From Streptomyces sp. NBC_00353 (lineage in GTDB: Bacteria > Actinomycetota > Actinomycetes > Streptomycetales > Streptomycetaceae), in assembly GCF_036108815.1 (NCBI RefSeq), contig NZ_CP107985.1, positions 4,464,001 through 4,528,000 of the forward strand: DNA of 64,000 nucleotides, in the 5' to 3' direction. Below the pieces are notes generated by a model, which saw nothing but the letters and a program-made list of their open reading frames with translations, did not search any database and was not told where the DNA came from. This document shows, one piece after another, positions 1 through 8,304 of the stretch (positions are counted from its first letter, which is position 1; each line of letters starts with the position of its first letter). The position numbers were made by a program, and so were the translations under genes.

Positions 1-46
1 GAACGGCGACGACGTGTACGTGTACGGGCGCAAGCCCGGAACGTGA
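1..46 (+). CDS. C-terminal end of an unidentified protein (partial)
   Basis: An open frame enters from the left edge and reads NGDDVYVYGRKPGT before a TGA at 44-46. Third codon positions are almost all G or C, as expected for a real gene here. The fragment is too short to identify a family; only its orientation, the same as the sigma gene that follows about 100 bases later, can be stated. Confidence 0.4.
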   Translation, partial: NGDDVYVYGRKPGT

Positions 47-151
47 CCGGAACGCGAGCGGCTTCGGTACTTCCCGCCCCCGTTGTCAGTGGCCTCCTGT
101 AGCTTCCGAAGTGCCGAGTGAGCGGTGACACAACGCAACAGGGGTGGAGCG

Positions 152-1138
152 ATGAGTGATCTGACGGCAGCGACGGACATCGACAGCCGTCTGGAGGGAC
201 ACCGGGTCGAGCTGACCGGTTACTGCTACCGGATGCTCGGCTCGGCCTTCGAGGCGGAGGACGCCGTACAGGACACGCTGGTGCGCGCCTGGCGCAACTT
301 CGAGAAGTTCGAGGGCCGTTCCTCGCTGCGCTCCTGGCTGTACCGGATCGCCACCAACGTCTGCCTCGACATGCTGAACGCGGGGAAGAAGAGGGCCCGG
401 CCGGTCGATCTGACGGGCCCGACACCGCTCGCCCAGGCCGCGCTCAACCCACTGCCGGAGAACACCTGGCTGGAGCCGATGCCGGACGGGCGGATCCTGC
501 CGTCGGTGGCCGACCCCGCGGAGGCCGCGGTGGCACGGGAGTCGGTGCGCCTCGCGTTCGTCGCCGCGCTGCAGCATCTGCCGCCCAAGCAGCGGGCCGT
601 GCTGATCCTGCGCGAGGTGCTGGCCTGGAAGGCGAGCGAGGTCGCCGAGCTGCTCGACACCTCGGTCGCCTCGGTCAACAGCGCCCTGCAGCGGGCCAGG
701 GCGACCCTCGCCGAGAACGAGGGACTGACCGACACCGCGAACCCGCTCGACGAGGAGCAGCGCAAGCTCCTCGAGCGGTATGTGGCGGCGTTCGAGGGCT
801 ATGACATGGCGGCGCTGACCGCGCTGCTCCATGAGGACGCCGTGATGACGATGCCGCCGTTCGACCTCTGGCTCCAGGGGCACCACGACATCACGGGCTT
901 CATGGTCTCCATCGGCGCGGGCTGCGAGGGCTCCCGCCTGGTGGCGACCACGGCGAACGGCACCCCGGCTTTCGCCCACTACAAGCCGAATCCGGACGGC
1001 CCCGGATTCGTGCCGTGGGCGGTGCAGGTCATCGACATCTCGGACGGTGCGATCACCGGACTGCACTGCTTCCTGGACGCACCCCGCTGGTTCCCGCTCT
1101 TCGGTCTGCCTGACCACCTCGAGGCCGACCGGGCGTGA
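152..1138 (+). CDS. SigJ/ECF-type RNA polymerase sigma factor with C-terminal SnoaL-like domain
   Basis: A sigma-70 family protein of 328 residues. Region 2 lies at about residues 15-85 (AEDAVQDTLVRAW, then the SSLRSWLYRIATNVC segment), and region 4 at about 140-195 (PPKQRAVLILREVLAWKASE followed by a helix-turn-helix). About 130 more residues resemble a SnoaL/NTF2 fold, the layout of the SigJ-like group whose C-terminal domain is thought to modulate activity in place of a classical anti-sigma factor. The ATG at 152 is chosen because a GGTGGAG site precedes it; an in-frame GTG at 125 has none. No anti-sigma gene is adjacent on the same strand; the convergent STAS gene may be unrelated. The promoter targets cannot be read from the sequence. 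Confidence 0.85.
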   Translation: MSDLTAATDIDSRLEGHRVELTGYCYRMLGSAFEAEDAVQDTLVRAWRNFEKFEGRSSLRSWLYRIATNVCLDMLNAGKKRARPVDLTGPTPLAQAALNPLPENTWLEPMPDGRILPSVADPAEAAVARESVRLAFVAALQHLPPKQRAVLILREVLAWKASEVAELLDTSVASVNSALQRARATLAENEGLTDTANPLDEEQRKLLERYVAAFEGYDMAALTALLHEDAVMTMPPFDLWLQGHHDITGFMVSIGAGCEGSRLVATTANGTPAFAHYKPNPDGPGFVPWAVQVIDISDGAITGLHCFLDAPRWFPLFGLPDHLEADRA

Positions 1139-1198
1139 GGCGGGGCACAGGGCGGAGGAACGCGCCGGAGGCGCGCTGAGCGGCGCGGGGCCGGGGGC

Positions 1199-1558
1199 TC
1201 AGTCCCCGCACCGCCCCTCCACGTTCACGACGTCGGCCAGCCCCACCAGCTCCAGCAGGTTCCGCAGTTCGGGCGGCACATTGCGCAGCCGCAGCCGTCT
1301 GCCGCCCGCCCGTCGCGCGACAAGCCCCAGCCGCGCTATCGCCTCGACCAGGACCAGATCCGCCTGTACGACCCCGCCCAGGTCGCAGTCCACCCCGGCG
1401 TCCGGGTCGCGGACCCCGCCCTCGGGGTCGTACAGCAGGGACTCCAGCTCGGCGCAGAGCGCCGGCACGTCGGGCCCGGTGACGCGACCGGCGATGACCA
1501 GAGCCTTCGGGGTCATGGGATCCACACGAAGGAGACCGCCGCAACGGCCGGAACTCAT
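1199..1558 (-). CDS. STAS-domain protein (anti-sigma-factor-antagonist-like)
   Basis: A small protein of up to 119 residues. The recognisable part starts at an internal Met (codon at 1516), reads LVIAGRVTGPDV and ends with LRLRNVPPELRNLLELVGLADVV, the C-terminal helix and strand typical of STAS domains. STAS proteins of this size bind anti-sigma kinases, but the usual phosphorylatable Ser/Thr after the central Asp is replaced by CDLGGVVQADL, so phospho-switching may be lost. The start is uncertain: 1558 (ATG), 1525 (GTG) and 1516 (ATG) all lack a clear ribosome site. It lies 19 bases after the Uma2 gene on the same strand and may be co-transcribed with it. Confidence 0.7.
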   Translation of the reverse strand: MSSGRCGGLLRVDPMTPKALVIAGRVTGPDVPALCAELESLLYDPEGGVRDPDAGVDCDLGGVVQADLVLVEAIARLGLVARRAGGRRLRLRNVPPELRNLLELVGLADVVNVEGRCGD

Positions 1559-1577
1559 CGCTGCGCGACGCGGCTTC

Positions 1578-2168
1578 TCAACTGACCGGGAAGATCCCGG
1601 TGTCCAGATCCAGCCGGAACGGCTCCGGCAAGGTCAGCTTCTCCCCGTACTCGACCGCGTCCAGGACCCGGTAGGTGCCATCGCCGGGTTCGCCGTACAG
1701 GGTGGCGGTCGGGCGGCCGGAGTGCCACGGGTCGAGCAGCAGGAACAGCTCGACACCCGCCTTCGCGTAGCCGTGCGCCTTGCCGATGCGGTCGTGGTTG
1801 GCATTGTCCCGAGAGGTGATCTCGACAACGAGCCGGGCCTCTTCCGCCGGTACGCGGTTGCCCGGCCCGGTCGCCACGGCGCGCGGCAGGACAACGAGAT
1901 CGGGGATGTACAGCCCGGCCCGTCCCGGCACCGAGACAGCGAGGGTCTGGAAGATCTCCCAATCCTCCGGAATCACGGAGTAGAGCCTGCGCTGCAGCAG
2001 CGCCGCAGTGAGATTGTGGTCCTTGGACGGCGGTGGCGACACGGTGACGATCCCCTCGATGATCTCCACCTTGCAGCCCTCGGGTGCGTCCGTCTCCTCC
2101 CAGATCCGGACGAGGTCGTCCCAGCCGTGGCCGCTGCCCGGCGCAGGGTCGACGGTGAGTGCGCCCAT
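1578..2168 (-). CDS. Uma2-family (DUF820) restriction-like endonuclease fold protein
   Basis: A 196-residue protein of the Uma2/DUF820 family, which has a PD-(D/E)XK nuclease-like core and is very abundant in Streptomyces with no settled function. Visible features are the N-terminal VEIIEGIVTVSPPP strand, the YIPDLVVLP segment holding the expected Asp, and LVVEITSRDN, the E-x-T/K part of the core. Start ATG at 2168 follows GAGGAGACC. It lies upstream of the STAS gene on the same strand with a 19-base gap. Cytoplasmic; substrate unknown. Confidence 0.85.
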   Translation of the reverse strand: MGALTVDPAPGSGHGWDDLVRIWEETDAPEGCKVEIIEGIVTVSPPPSKDHNLTAALLQRRLYSVIPEDWEIFQTLAVSVPGRAGLYIPDLVVLPRAVATGPGNRVPAEEARLVVEITSRDNANHDRIGKAHGYAKAGVELFLLLDPWHSGRPTATLYGEPGDGTYRVLDAVEYGEKLTLPEPFRLDLDTGIFPVS

Positions 2169-2265
2169 GGCGGTCTCCTCTATCGGTGCGTCACCGAGTC
2201 CAGCATGCCGAACGGGACCGGCAGCAGTCCACCGGTCCCGTTCACCCGCACGGGTAAGCCGCAGG

Positions 2266-3543
2266 TCAGGCGATACGTTCCCGCACCACCGGGGTGGCGG
2301 TGAACTCCGTGCCGGCCGGGGCGATGTCGAACGACCCGGGCAGGGCCTTCAGCGCGTACTCGAACTTCTCCGGGGTGTCCGTGTGCAGTGTCAGCAGCCG
2401 CTGGCCCTTGGTCACCGTGTCGCCCGGCTTGGCGTGCATTTCGATGCCCGCGCCCGCCTGCACCGGGTCCTCCTTGCGGGCCCGGCCCGCGCCGAGGCGC
2501 CAGGCGGCGACGCCGATGTCGTACGCGTCGAGACGGGTCAGTACGCCGGAGGTGTGGGCCGCCACCACGTGCTGCTCGCGGGCGACCGGGAGCGTGGCGT
2601 CCGGGTCACCGCCCTGGGCGGAGATCATCCGGCGCCAGACGTCCATCGCGGAGCCGTCGGCCAGGGCCTTCTCCGGGTCGGCGTCCTTGAGTCCGGCCGC
2701 GTCGAGCATCTCGCGGGCCAGGGCGAGGGTGAGGTCGATGACGTCCTTGGGGCCGCCGCCGGCCAGGACCTCGACCGACTCACGGACCTCCAGGGCGTTG
2801 CCCGCGGTCAGGCCGAGCGGGGTGGCCATGTCGGTGAGGAGCGCGACCGTCCGCACGCCACTGTCGGTGCCCAGCGCGACCATGGTGGAGGCCAGTTCAC
2901 GGGCGTCCTCGATGGTCTTCATGAAGGCGCCGGAGCCGACCTTGACGTCCAGGACCAGCGCGCCGGTGCCCTCGGCGATCTTCTTGGACATGATCGAGCT
3001 GGCGATCAGCGGGATGGCCTCGACGGTGCCGGTGACATCGCGGAGCGCGTACAGCTTCTTGTCGGCGGGGGCCAGACCGTCACCGGCGGCGCAGATCACG
3101 GCGCCGGTGGTGTCCAGGACGTCGAGCATCTCGGCGTTCGAGAGGTGGGCGCGCCAGCCGGGGATGGACTCCAGCTTGTCGAGAGTGCCGCCGGTGTGGC
3201 CGAGACCGCGGCCGCTGAGCTGCGGCACCGCGGCTCCACAGGCCGCGACCAGCGGGGCGAGCGGCAGGGTGATCTTGTCGCCGACGCCGCCGGTGGAGTG
3301 CTTGTCGGTGGTGGGGCGGGAGAGCGAGTCGAAGTTCATCCGCTCGCCGGAGGCGATCATTGCGGCGGTCCAGCGGGCGATCTCCGTACGGTTCATACCG
3401 TTCAGCAGGATCGCCATGGCCAGTGCGGACATCTGCTCGTCGGCGACCTCGCCGCGGGTGTAGGCGTCGATGACCCAGTCGATCTGCTCGGGGGTCAGCT
3501 CGCCCCGGTCGCGCTTGGTGCGGATGACGGAGATGGCGTCCAT
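2266..3543 (-). CDS. deoA: Thymidine phosphorylase
   Basis: Converts thymidine plus phosphate to thymine and deoxyribose-1-phosphate in pyrimidine salvage. The 425-residue protein matches the usual family length, begins MDAISVIRTKRDRGELT and carries the conserved KHSTGGVGDK phosphate/substrate loop, the SGRGLGHTGGTLDKL segment and KVGSGAFMK. The ATG at 3543 is preferred over the frame opening at 3648 because it matches the family N-terminus and follows AAGGA. It is downstream of cdd and the nucleoside transporter on the same strand, but a 112-base gap holds a strong hairpin and a palindrome, so it probably has its own promoter (3591-3606 site). Confidence 0.95.
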   Translation of the reverse strand: MDAISVIRTKRDRGELTPEQIDWVIDAYTRGEVADEQMSALAMAILLNGMNRTEIARWTAAMIASGERMNFDSLSRPTTDKHSTGGVGDKITLPLAPLVAACGAAVPQLSGRGLGHTGGTLDKLESIPGWRAHLSNAEMLDVLDTTGAVICAAGDGLAPADKKLYALRDVTGTVEAIPLIASSIMSKKIAEGTGALVLDVKVGSGAFMKTIEDARELASTMVALGTDSGVRTVALLTDMATPLGLTAGNALEVRESVEVLAGGGPKDVIDLTLALAREMLDAAGLKDADPEKALADGSAMDVWRRMISAQGGDPDATLPVAREQHVVAAHTSGVLTRLDAYDIGVAAWRLGAGRARKEDPVQAGAGIEMHAKPGDTVTKGQRLLTLHTDTPEKFEYALKALPGSFDIAPAGTEFTATPVVRERIA

Positions 3544-3590
3544 GTCCTGGGAGTCCTTCCGGCCGGTACGTACGCAGGAGTCCCGAATGA

Positions 3591-3606
3591 CTCTACGCGC
3601 ATAGAG
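3591..3606. promoter_or_regulatory. Palindromic operator candidate upstream of deoA
   Basis: CTCTACGCGCATAGAG is a near-perfect 16-base palindrome, about 50 bases upstream of the deoA start. Its core CTACGCGCATAG differs by one base from the core of the palindrome at 8145-8160 upstream of the ABC operon, and resembles a site before the BMP lipoprotein gene. Probably the site of a shared nucleoside-responsive repressor whose gene is not in this window. Confidence 0.6.
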
Positions 3607-3618
3607 GGTGGATAAGGG

Positions 3619-3649
3619 TGTGGCCCTCCCAACGGGCGGGAGGGCCACA
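3619..3649 (-). terminator. Hairpin terminator after cdd
   Basis: Perfect 12-base arms (TGTGGCCCTCCC at 3619-3630 and its complement at 3638-3649) with a 7-base loop, starting 7 bases beyond the cdd stop codon on the minus strand. There is no clear U-tract, as is common in Streptomyces. Confidence 0.7.
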
Positions 3650-3655
3650 GCAGTT

Positions 3656-4054
3656 CTACTTCAGATGGTCCGGGCCGAAGGCCTGCGGCAGCATCTCGTC
3701 GAGCGTGCGGAGGCCGTCCGGGGTCTCCAGGACGAGCTCGGGTCCGCCGAACTCGTACAGCAGCTGCCGGCACCTGCCGCACGGGACCAGGATCTCGCCC
3801 GCCCCGTCCACACAGGTGAAGTGGGTCAGCCGGCCGCCGCCGGTGGCGTTGAGCTGCGAGACCAGGCCGCACTCGGCGCACAGGCTCAGTCCGTACGAGG
3901 CGTTCTCGACGTTGCAGCCGACCACCGTGCGGCCGTCGTCGACGCGCGCCGCGACGCCTACCGGATAGCCCGAGTAGGGGGCGTACGCCCGGGACATGGC
4001 GTCCCGGGCGGCGACGCGCAGGGCGTCCCAGTCGACGTCGGCGGCCGCGGTCAC
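3656..4054 (-). CDS. cdd: Cytidine deaminase
   Basis: Hydrolyses cytidine and deoxycytidine to uridine and deoxyuridine. The 132-residue protein is the normal length for the tetrameric form. It has the substrate loop GCNVENASYG, the zinc ligand and catalytic motif CAECGL (Cys-Ala-Glu) and the second zinc pair PCGRCRQ. The GTG start at 4054 overlaps the stop of the upstream permease (GTGA), which sets the start and indicates translational coupling to the nucleoside importer, a layout that lets imported cytidine be deaminated at once. Confidence 0.95.
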   Translation of the reverse strand: MTAAADVDWDALRVAARDAMSRAYAPYSGYPVGVAARVDDGRTVVGCNVENASYGLSLCAECGLVSQLNATGGGRLTHFTCVDGAGEILVPCGRCRQLLYEFGGPELVLETPDGLRTLDEMLPQAFGPDHLK

Positions 4055-5337
4055 TTGCCCTGGCCCTTCCGGTACCGCATGCCGTCCGCCTTCGGCATCC
4101 GCAGCCGCTGCGCGGAGAGCGAGAGGACGAGCAGCGTGACGATGTACGGGGTGGCGCTCACGAACTCGGTGGGCACCGTGTCCGTGGCGAGGTACCACAC
4201 CAGCACGGCGGCGGCGACGACGGCGCTGGCCACGCCCTGGACGAAGCTCTTGCGGTAGAGCTTCAAGGCGGCGAGCGCGGCCAGCACGACGAACAGCAGG
4301 AGCAGCAGCGCGTGGACGGACTCGCCGCCGTTGCGCAGCTGGAGCGCGTCGGCGAAGCCGAACAGGCCCGCACCCATGGCGAGTCCGCCGGGCCGCCAGT
4401 TACCGAAGATCATCGCGGCGAGACCGATGTATCCGCGTCCGCCGGTCTGGCCCTCGTTGTAGATGTGCGAGGTCACCAGGGAGAGGAAGGCACCGCCGAG
4501 TCCGGCCATGCCGCCCGAGATGATCACCGCGATGTACTTGTAGCGGTAGACGTTCACGCCGAGCGATTCGGCGGCGACCGGGTTCTCGCCGCAGGAGCGC
4601 AGCCGCAGCCCGAACGAGGTCTTCCACAGGACGAAGAAGGTCACGACGAAGAGGACCGCGGCCAGGATCGTCAGCAGCGACACATTGGTGATCAGACCGC
4701 CGATGACACCGGCCACGTCGGAGACGAAGAACCAGTGATGCTTCTCGATCGAGTGCAGCCAGCCCGACAGGCCGGGAATCGTCACCGAGGTGATGTCGTC
4801 GGCCGGCGGTGACTGCTTGGGGCTGCCGCCCTTGGCCGCCGCCTCACCCGTGTTGAACCAGAGCTTGGCGAAGTAGGTGGTGAACCCGAGCGCCAGGATG
4901 TTGATGGCGATACCGGAGATGATGTGGTCGACGCCGAAGGTGACGGTCGCGACGGCGTGCAGCAGCCCGCCGAGCATGCCGCCGACGACCCCGGCCAGCA
5001 CACCGAGCCAGGGGCTGGTCTGCCAGCCGGCCCAGGCACCGAAGAACGTGCCGAGGATCATCATGCCTTCGAGGCCGATGTTGACCACACCGGCCCGCTC
5101 GGCCCACAGGCCGCCGAGACCGGCGAGCCCGATCGGCACAGCCATCGCGAGCGCCGCGCTGATCTGCCCGGCAGAGGTGACGTCCTGCGCGCCGGTGATG
5201 GCGCGCACCGCGGACAGCGCGAGCAGCGCGCCCGCGACGATCAGCAGGACGACGGGGAAGGAGAGGCGGGTGCGGCCGCTGCCACCGGAGACCTTGGGGG
5301 CCGCGGGCGGCGGGGTGGAAGTCGCCGTGGCGGTCAC
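4051..5337 (-). CDS. BMP-type nucleoside ABC transporter permease (second subunit)
   Basis: A 428-residue inner-membrane permease of the branched-chain/BMP (NupQ/YufQ-like) family, with about ten hydrophobic segments from residue 28 on. The conserved AVPIGLAGLGGLWAERAGVVNIGLEGMM region and the ESLGVNVYRYKYIAV coupling-loop region typical of this family are visible. It forms the channel with the permease encoded just upstream; adjacency to cdd and deoA points to nucleosides as substrate. ATGA overlap with the upstream permease and GTGA overlap with cdd. The C-terminus is basic and cytoplasmic. Confidence 0.92.
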   Translation of the reverse strand: MTATATSTPPPAAPKVSGGSGRTRLSFPVVLLIVAGALLALSAVRAITGAQDVTSAGQISAALAMAVPIGLAGLGGLWAERAGVVNIGLEGMMILGTFFGAWAGWQTSPWLGVLAGVVGGMLGGLLHAVATVTFGVDHIISGIAINILALGFTTYFAKLWFNTGEAAAKGGSPKQSPPADDITSVTIPGLSGWLHSIEKHHWFFVSDVAGVIGGLITNVSLLTILAAVLFVVTFFVLWKTSFGLRLRSCGENPVAAESLGVNVYRYKYIAVIISGGMAGLGGAFLSLVTSHIYNEGQTGGRGYIGLAAMIFGNWRPGGLAMGAGLFGFADALQLRNGGESVHALLLLLFVVLAALAALKLYRKSFVQGVASAVVAAAVLVWYLATDTVPTEFVSATPYIVTLLVLSLSAQRLRMPKADGMRYRKGQGK

Positions 5338-6449
5338 GCCGACACCTCCTGCTGGTCGGAGTTACGGGCGGCCTGTGCGGCGAGTTCCGCGCCGACCTTG
5401 CTCTGCTGGCGCTTGAGTCCGTAGCGGCGGACGACTTCGTACGCGATGACGACGCACAGGACGATGACGCCCTGGATGACGCCGACGATCTCCTTGTCGT
5501 ACCCCTCGAACTCGAGCTTTCCGGTGCCGCGCTCCAGGAAGCCCCAGAGCAGCGCGCCGAGCGCGATGCCGACGGGGTGGTTGCGGCCGAGGAGGGCGAT
5601 GGCGATGCCGGTGAAGCCGATACCGATGGGGAAGTCGCCGCTGTACTCGTAGCTGTCGTTGAGCAGCGTCGGCATGCCGATGAGGCCGGCCACCGCGCCG
5701 GAGATCAGCATCGAGGTGACGACCATCTTCTTGACGTCGACACCGCTGGCCTCGGCCGCGGAGCCGGACTGGCCGACGGTACGCAGATCGAAGCCGAACC
5801 GGGTGCGCGAGAGCGTGAACCAGTAGGCGATGCCCGCGACGATCGCGACCACGATGAAGCCCCAGACGGGCGTCGGGGTGGTCGGGAACTCGAAGAAGTG
5901 CGAGGACTCCGGGAGCGGGTTGGTGGAGATCTTCGTGCCGGCCTCGTCGAGGTGACCGAGGCGGCCCTGCTGGAGCAGGTAGCCGATGACGGCGGTCGCG
6001 ATGGCGTTCAGCATGATCGTCGAGACGACCTCGCTGACGCCCCGGGTGACCTTGAGGACACCGGCGATCCCGGCCCACATCGCGCCGACGATCATCGCGG
6101 TGAGGATGATCAGCGGGATCTGGAGGGCGCCCGGCAGGGTCAGCGCGCCACCGACGGCGGCGGCGAAGAAGGCGGCGAGGCGGTACTGGCCGTCGACGCC
6201 GATGTTGAAGAGGTTCATCCGGAAGCCGACGGCAACCGCGAGACCTGCGAGGTAGTACGTCGTCGCCTTGTTGAGGATGTAGACCTGGCTGTCCGACTTC
6301 ACCCCGTAGTCGAACATGATGCCGAACGCGCTGAACGGTTCCTTGCCGGTGGCGGCCAGCACGAGGGCGGTCACCAGGAACGCGACCACGATCGCGAGTA
6401 CGGGGGCCGCGATCCCCAGGAGCAGCCGCTCCTTGTCGAACTTCTTCAT
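5334..6449 (-). CDS. BMP-type nucleoside ABC transporter permease (first subunit)
   Basis: A 371-residue permease (NupP/YufP-like) starting MKKFDKERLLLG at an ATG that overlaps the ATPase stop codon (ATGA). A much longer open frame continues upstream, but it is a shadow of the ATPase gene. Visible family features are VGFRMNLFNIGVDGQYRLA, the SEVVSTIMLNAIA segment and the coupling region EASGVDVKKMVV. Many transmembrane helices. It pairs with the next permease to form the transmembrane pore of a nucleoside importer. Confidence 0.92.
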   Translation of the reverse strand: MKKFDKERLLLGIAAPVLAIVVAFLVTALVLAATGKEPFSAFGIMFDYGVKSDSQVYILNKATTYYLAGLAVAVGFRMNLFNIGVDGQYRLAAFFAAAVGGALTLPGALQIPLIILTAMIVGAMWAGIAGVLKVTRGVSEVVSTIMLNAIATAVIGYLLQQGRLGHLDEAGTKISTNPLPESSHFFEFPTTPTPVWGFIVVAIVAGIAYWFTLSRTRFGFDLRTVGQSGSAAEASGVDVKKMVVTSMLISGAVAGLIGMPTLLNDSYEYSGDFPIGIGFTGIAIALLGRNHPVGIALGALLWGFLERGTGKLEFEGYDKEIVGVIQGVIVLCVVIAYEVVRRYGLKRQQSKVGAELAAQAARNSDQQEVSA

Positions 6450-8038
6450 CGGTCCTCTCCCCCGTTCCGGGGGTCGGTGTCGGCGGAGTCCGGACGGGAC
6501 TCCGCATCCGTACCGGACTCGGTCGGCGCCTCGAGATGGCCGCTGGCCGCTCCCGTCATCGCCGAGCCGAGCTCTTCCGGGGTGATGGTCGCCGGGTCGG
6601 CGTCCGCGACCAGCCGGCCGCGGTACATGACACGCAGGGTGTCGGAGAGCCCGATCAGCTCGTCCAGGTCGGCGGAGATCAGCAGCACCGCCAGGCCCTC
6701 GCGACGCGCCTCGCGGATCTGGTCCCAGATCTGCGCCTGCGCGCCGACGTCCACGCCCCGGGTGGGGTGCGCGGCGATCAGCAGCTTCGGGGAGTGGCTC
6801 ATCTCGCGGCCGACGATCAGCTTCTGCTGGTTGCCGCCGGAGAGCGAGGCCGCTGTGACCTCGATGCCGGGGGTGCGGACGTCGTACTCGCGCACGATCC
6901 GCTCGGTGTCCGCGCGGGCCGCCTTGAGGTCGAGGAACGCGCCCTTGCTGTTGGGCCGCTCGGTGACATGACCGAGGATGCGGTTCTCCCAGAGCGGGGC
7001 CTCCAGCAGCAGTCCGTGCCGGTGGCGGTCCTCCGGGATGACCGCCATGCCGTCCTCCCGGCGCTTGCGCGTCGGGGTTCGGGAGATGTCGGCGCCGTCC
7101 AGGGTGAGCACGCCGTGGTCGAGGGCGCGCATGCCCATGATGGCGTCGACCAGTTCGGACTGGCCGTTGCCCTCGACGCCCGCGATGCCGAGGACCTCGC
7201 CCTTGTGGATGGTGAAGGTGATGCCGTCGAGCACGGCACGCACCACCCCGTCCGGGTCGGTCGCGGTCAGTCGCAGGTCGTCGACGGTGAGCATCGGCGT
7301 GTCGGTGACGGTCGACTCGCGGGTCTCCGGCGACGGCAGCTCGCTGCCGACCATCAGCTCGGCGAGCTGCTTGGTCGTGGTGTTCGCCGGGTCGGCGGTG
7401 CCCACCGTCGTACCGCGCCGGATCACCGTGATCTCGTCGGCGACGGAGAGGACCTCGCCGAGCTTGTGCGAGATGAAGATGACGGTCAGGCCTTCGGCCT
7501 TGAGCTCGCGCAGGTTGTCGAAGAGTCCGTCGACCTCCTGCGGCACGAGGACGGCGGTCGGCTCGTCGAGGATCAGCGTGCGGGCACCGCGGTAGAGGAC
7601 CTTGAGGATCTCCACGCGCTGGCGGTCGGCGACGCCGAGGTCCTCGACCATGGCGTCCGGACGGACGCCGAGGCCGTACGCGTCGGAGATCTCCTTGATC
7701 CTGGCGCGGGCCCGGTCGCCGATCCCGAACAGCTTCTCGGAGCCGAGGACGACGTTCTCCAGGACGGTCAGATAGTCGGCGAGCATGAAGTGCTGGTGCA
7801 CCATGCCGATGCCGCGTGCGATGGCGTCGCCGGGGTTGTGGAACGAGACCTGCTCGCCGTCCACCGCGATGGTGCCCTCGTCCGGCTTCTGCATGCCGTA
7901 CAGGATCTTCATCAGAGTGGACTTGCCGGCGCCGTTCTCGCCGACAAGAGCGTGGACGGTGCCGCGGCGCACGGTGATGTCGATGTCGTGGTTGGCCACG
8001 ACCCCGGGGAACCGCTTGGTGATGCCGCGGAGCTCCAC
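6446..8038 (-). CDS. BMP-type nucleoside ABC transporter, duplicated ATP-binding protein
   Basis: A sugar/nucleoside-type ATPase with two nucleotide-binding domains. The first (about residues 1-230) has Walker A GENGAGKST and Walker B LILDEPTAVL; the second (about 260-500) has the degenerate GVEGNGQSE in place of Walker A, but an intact LSGGNQQK signature, as usual for this family. Energises uptake through the two downstream permeases. The start is unusual: GTG at 8038 has no ribosome site, whereas a strong AAGGAG at 8074-8079 sits 8 bases before an in-frame ATC at 8065, which would add nine residues. Palindrome 8145-8160 lies just upstream of this operon (ATPase, two permeases, cdd). Confidence 0.93.
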   Translation of the reverse strand: MELRGITKRFPGVVANHDIDITVRRGTVHALVGENGAGKSTLMKILYGMQKPDEGTIAVDGEQVSFHNPGDAIARGIGMVHQHFMLADYLTVLENVVLGSEKLFGIGDRARARIKEISDAYGLGVRPDAMVEDLGVADRQRVEILKVLYRGARTLILDEPTAVLVPQEVDGLFDNLRELKAEGLTVIFISHKLGEVLSVADEITVIRRGTTVGTADPANTTTKQLAELMVGSELPSPETRESTVTDTPMLTVDDLRLTATDPDGVVRAVLDGITFTIHKGEVLGIAGVEGNGQSELVDAIMGMRALDHGVLTLDGADISRTPTRKRREDGMAVIPEDRHRHGLLLEAPLWENRILGHVTERPNSKGAFLDLKAARADTERIVREYDVRTPGIEVTAASLSGGNQQKLIVGREMSHSPKLLIAAHPTRGVDVGAQAQIWDQIREARREGLAVLLISADLDELIGLSDTLRVMYRGRLVADADPATITPEELGSAMTGAASGHLEAPTESGTDAESRPDSADTDPRNGGEDR

Positions 8039-8144
8039 GGCATGGGGACTGCTGGACGCGTTGATGACGCACTCTCCTTGGCAGGAGCGGAGGGCGGAGG
8101 CGGTGGAGGCGGTGGGGGCGAAAAAAGGTACCGCGCCCGGCGGA

Positions 8145-8160
8145 CGCTACGCGCGTAGCG
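8145..8160. promoter_or_regulatory. Perfect palindromic operator candidate upstream of the nucleoside ABC operon
   Basis: CGCTACGCGCGTAGCG is a perfect 16-base palindrome about 80 bases upstream of the ATPase ribosome site. Its core recurs in front of deoA and, less perfectly, in front of the BMP lipoprotein gene. The shared site suggests a common regulator for nucleoside uptake and salvage. Confidence 0.65.
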
Positions 8161-8246
8161 CCACCGAATCGTTGGCCACCCGGTAACAGGTGGCGGACGG
8201 TGTGCGTACGGCTACGGAGACGTGCTGCCGAAGACCGTACGCGAAA

Positions 8247-8291
8247 TCGGGGCCCGGGCGAGCAACCGAAGCAGCTCCCCCCGGGCCCCGA
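8247..8291 (-). terminator. Hairpin terminator after the BMP lipoprotein gene
   Basis: Perfect 12-base arms, TCGGGGCCCGGG at 8247-8258 and its complement at 8280-8291, with a 21-base loop, about 13 bases past the stop of the minus-strand lipoprotein gene. It probably limits read-through so that the abundant binding protein is made separately from the ATPase and permeases. Confidence 0.7.
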
Positions 8292-8304
8292 TCGACGGGA
8301 CGGA

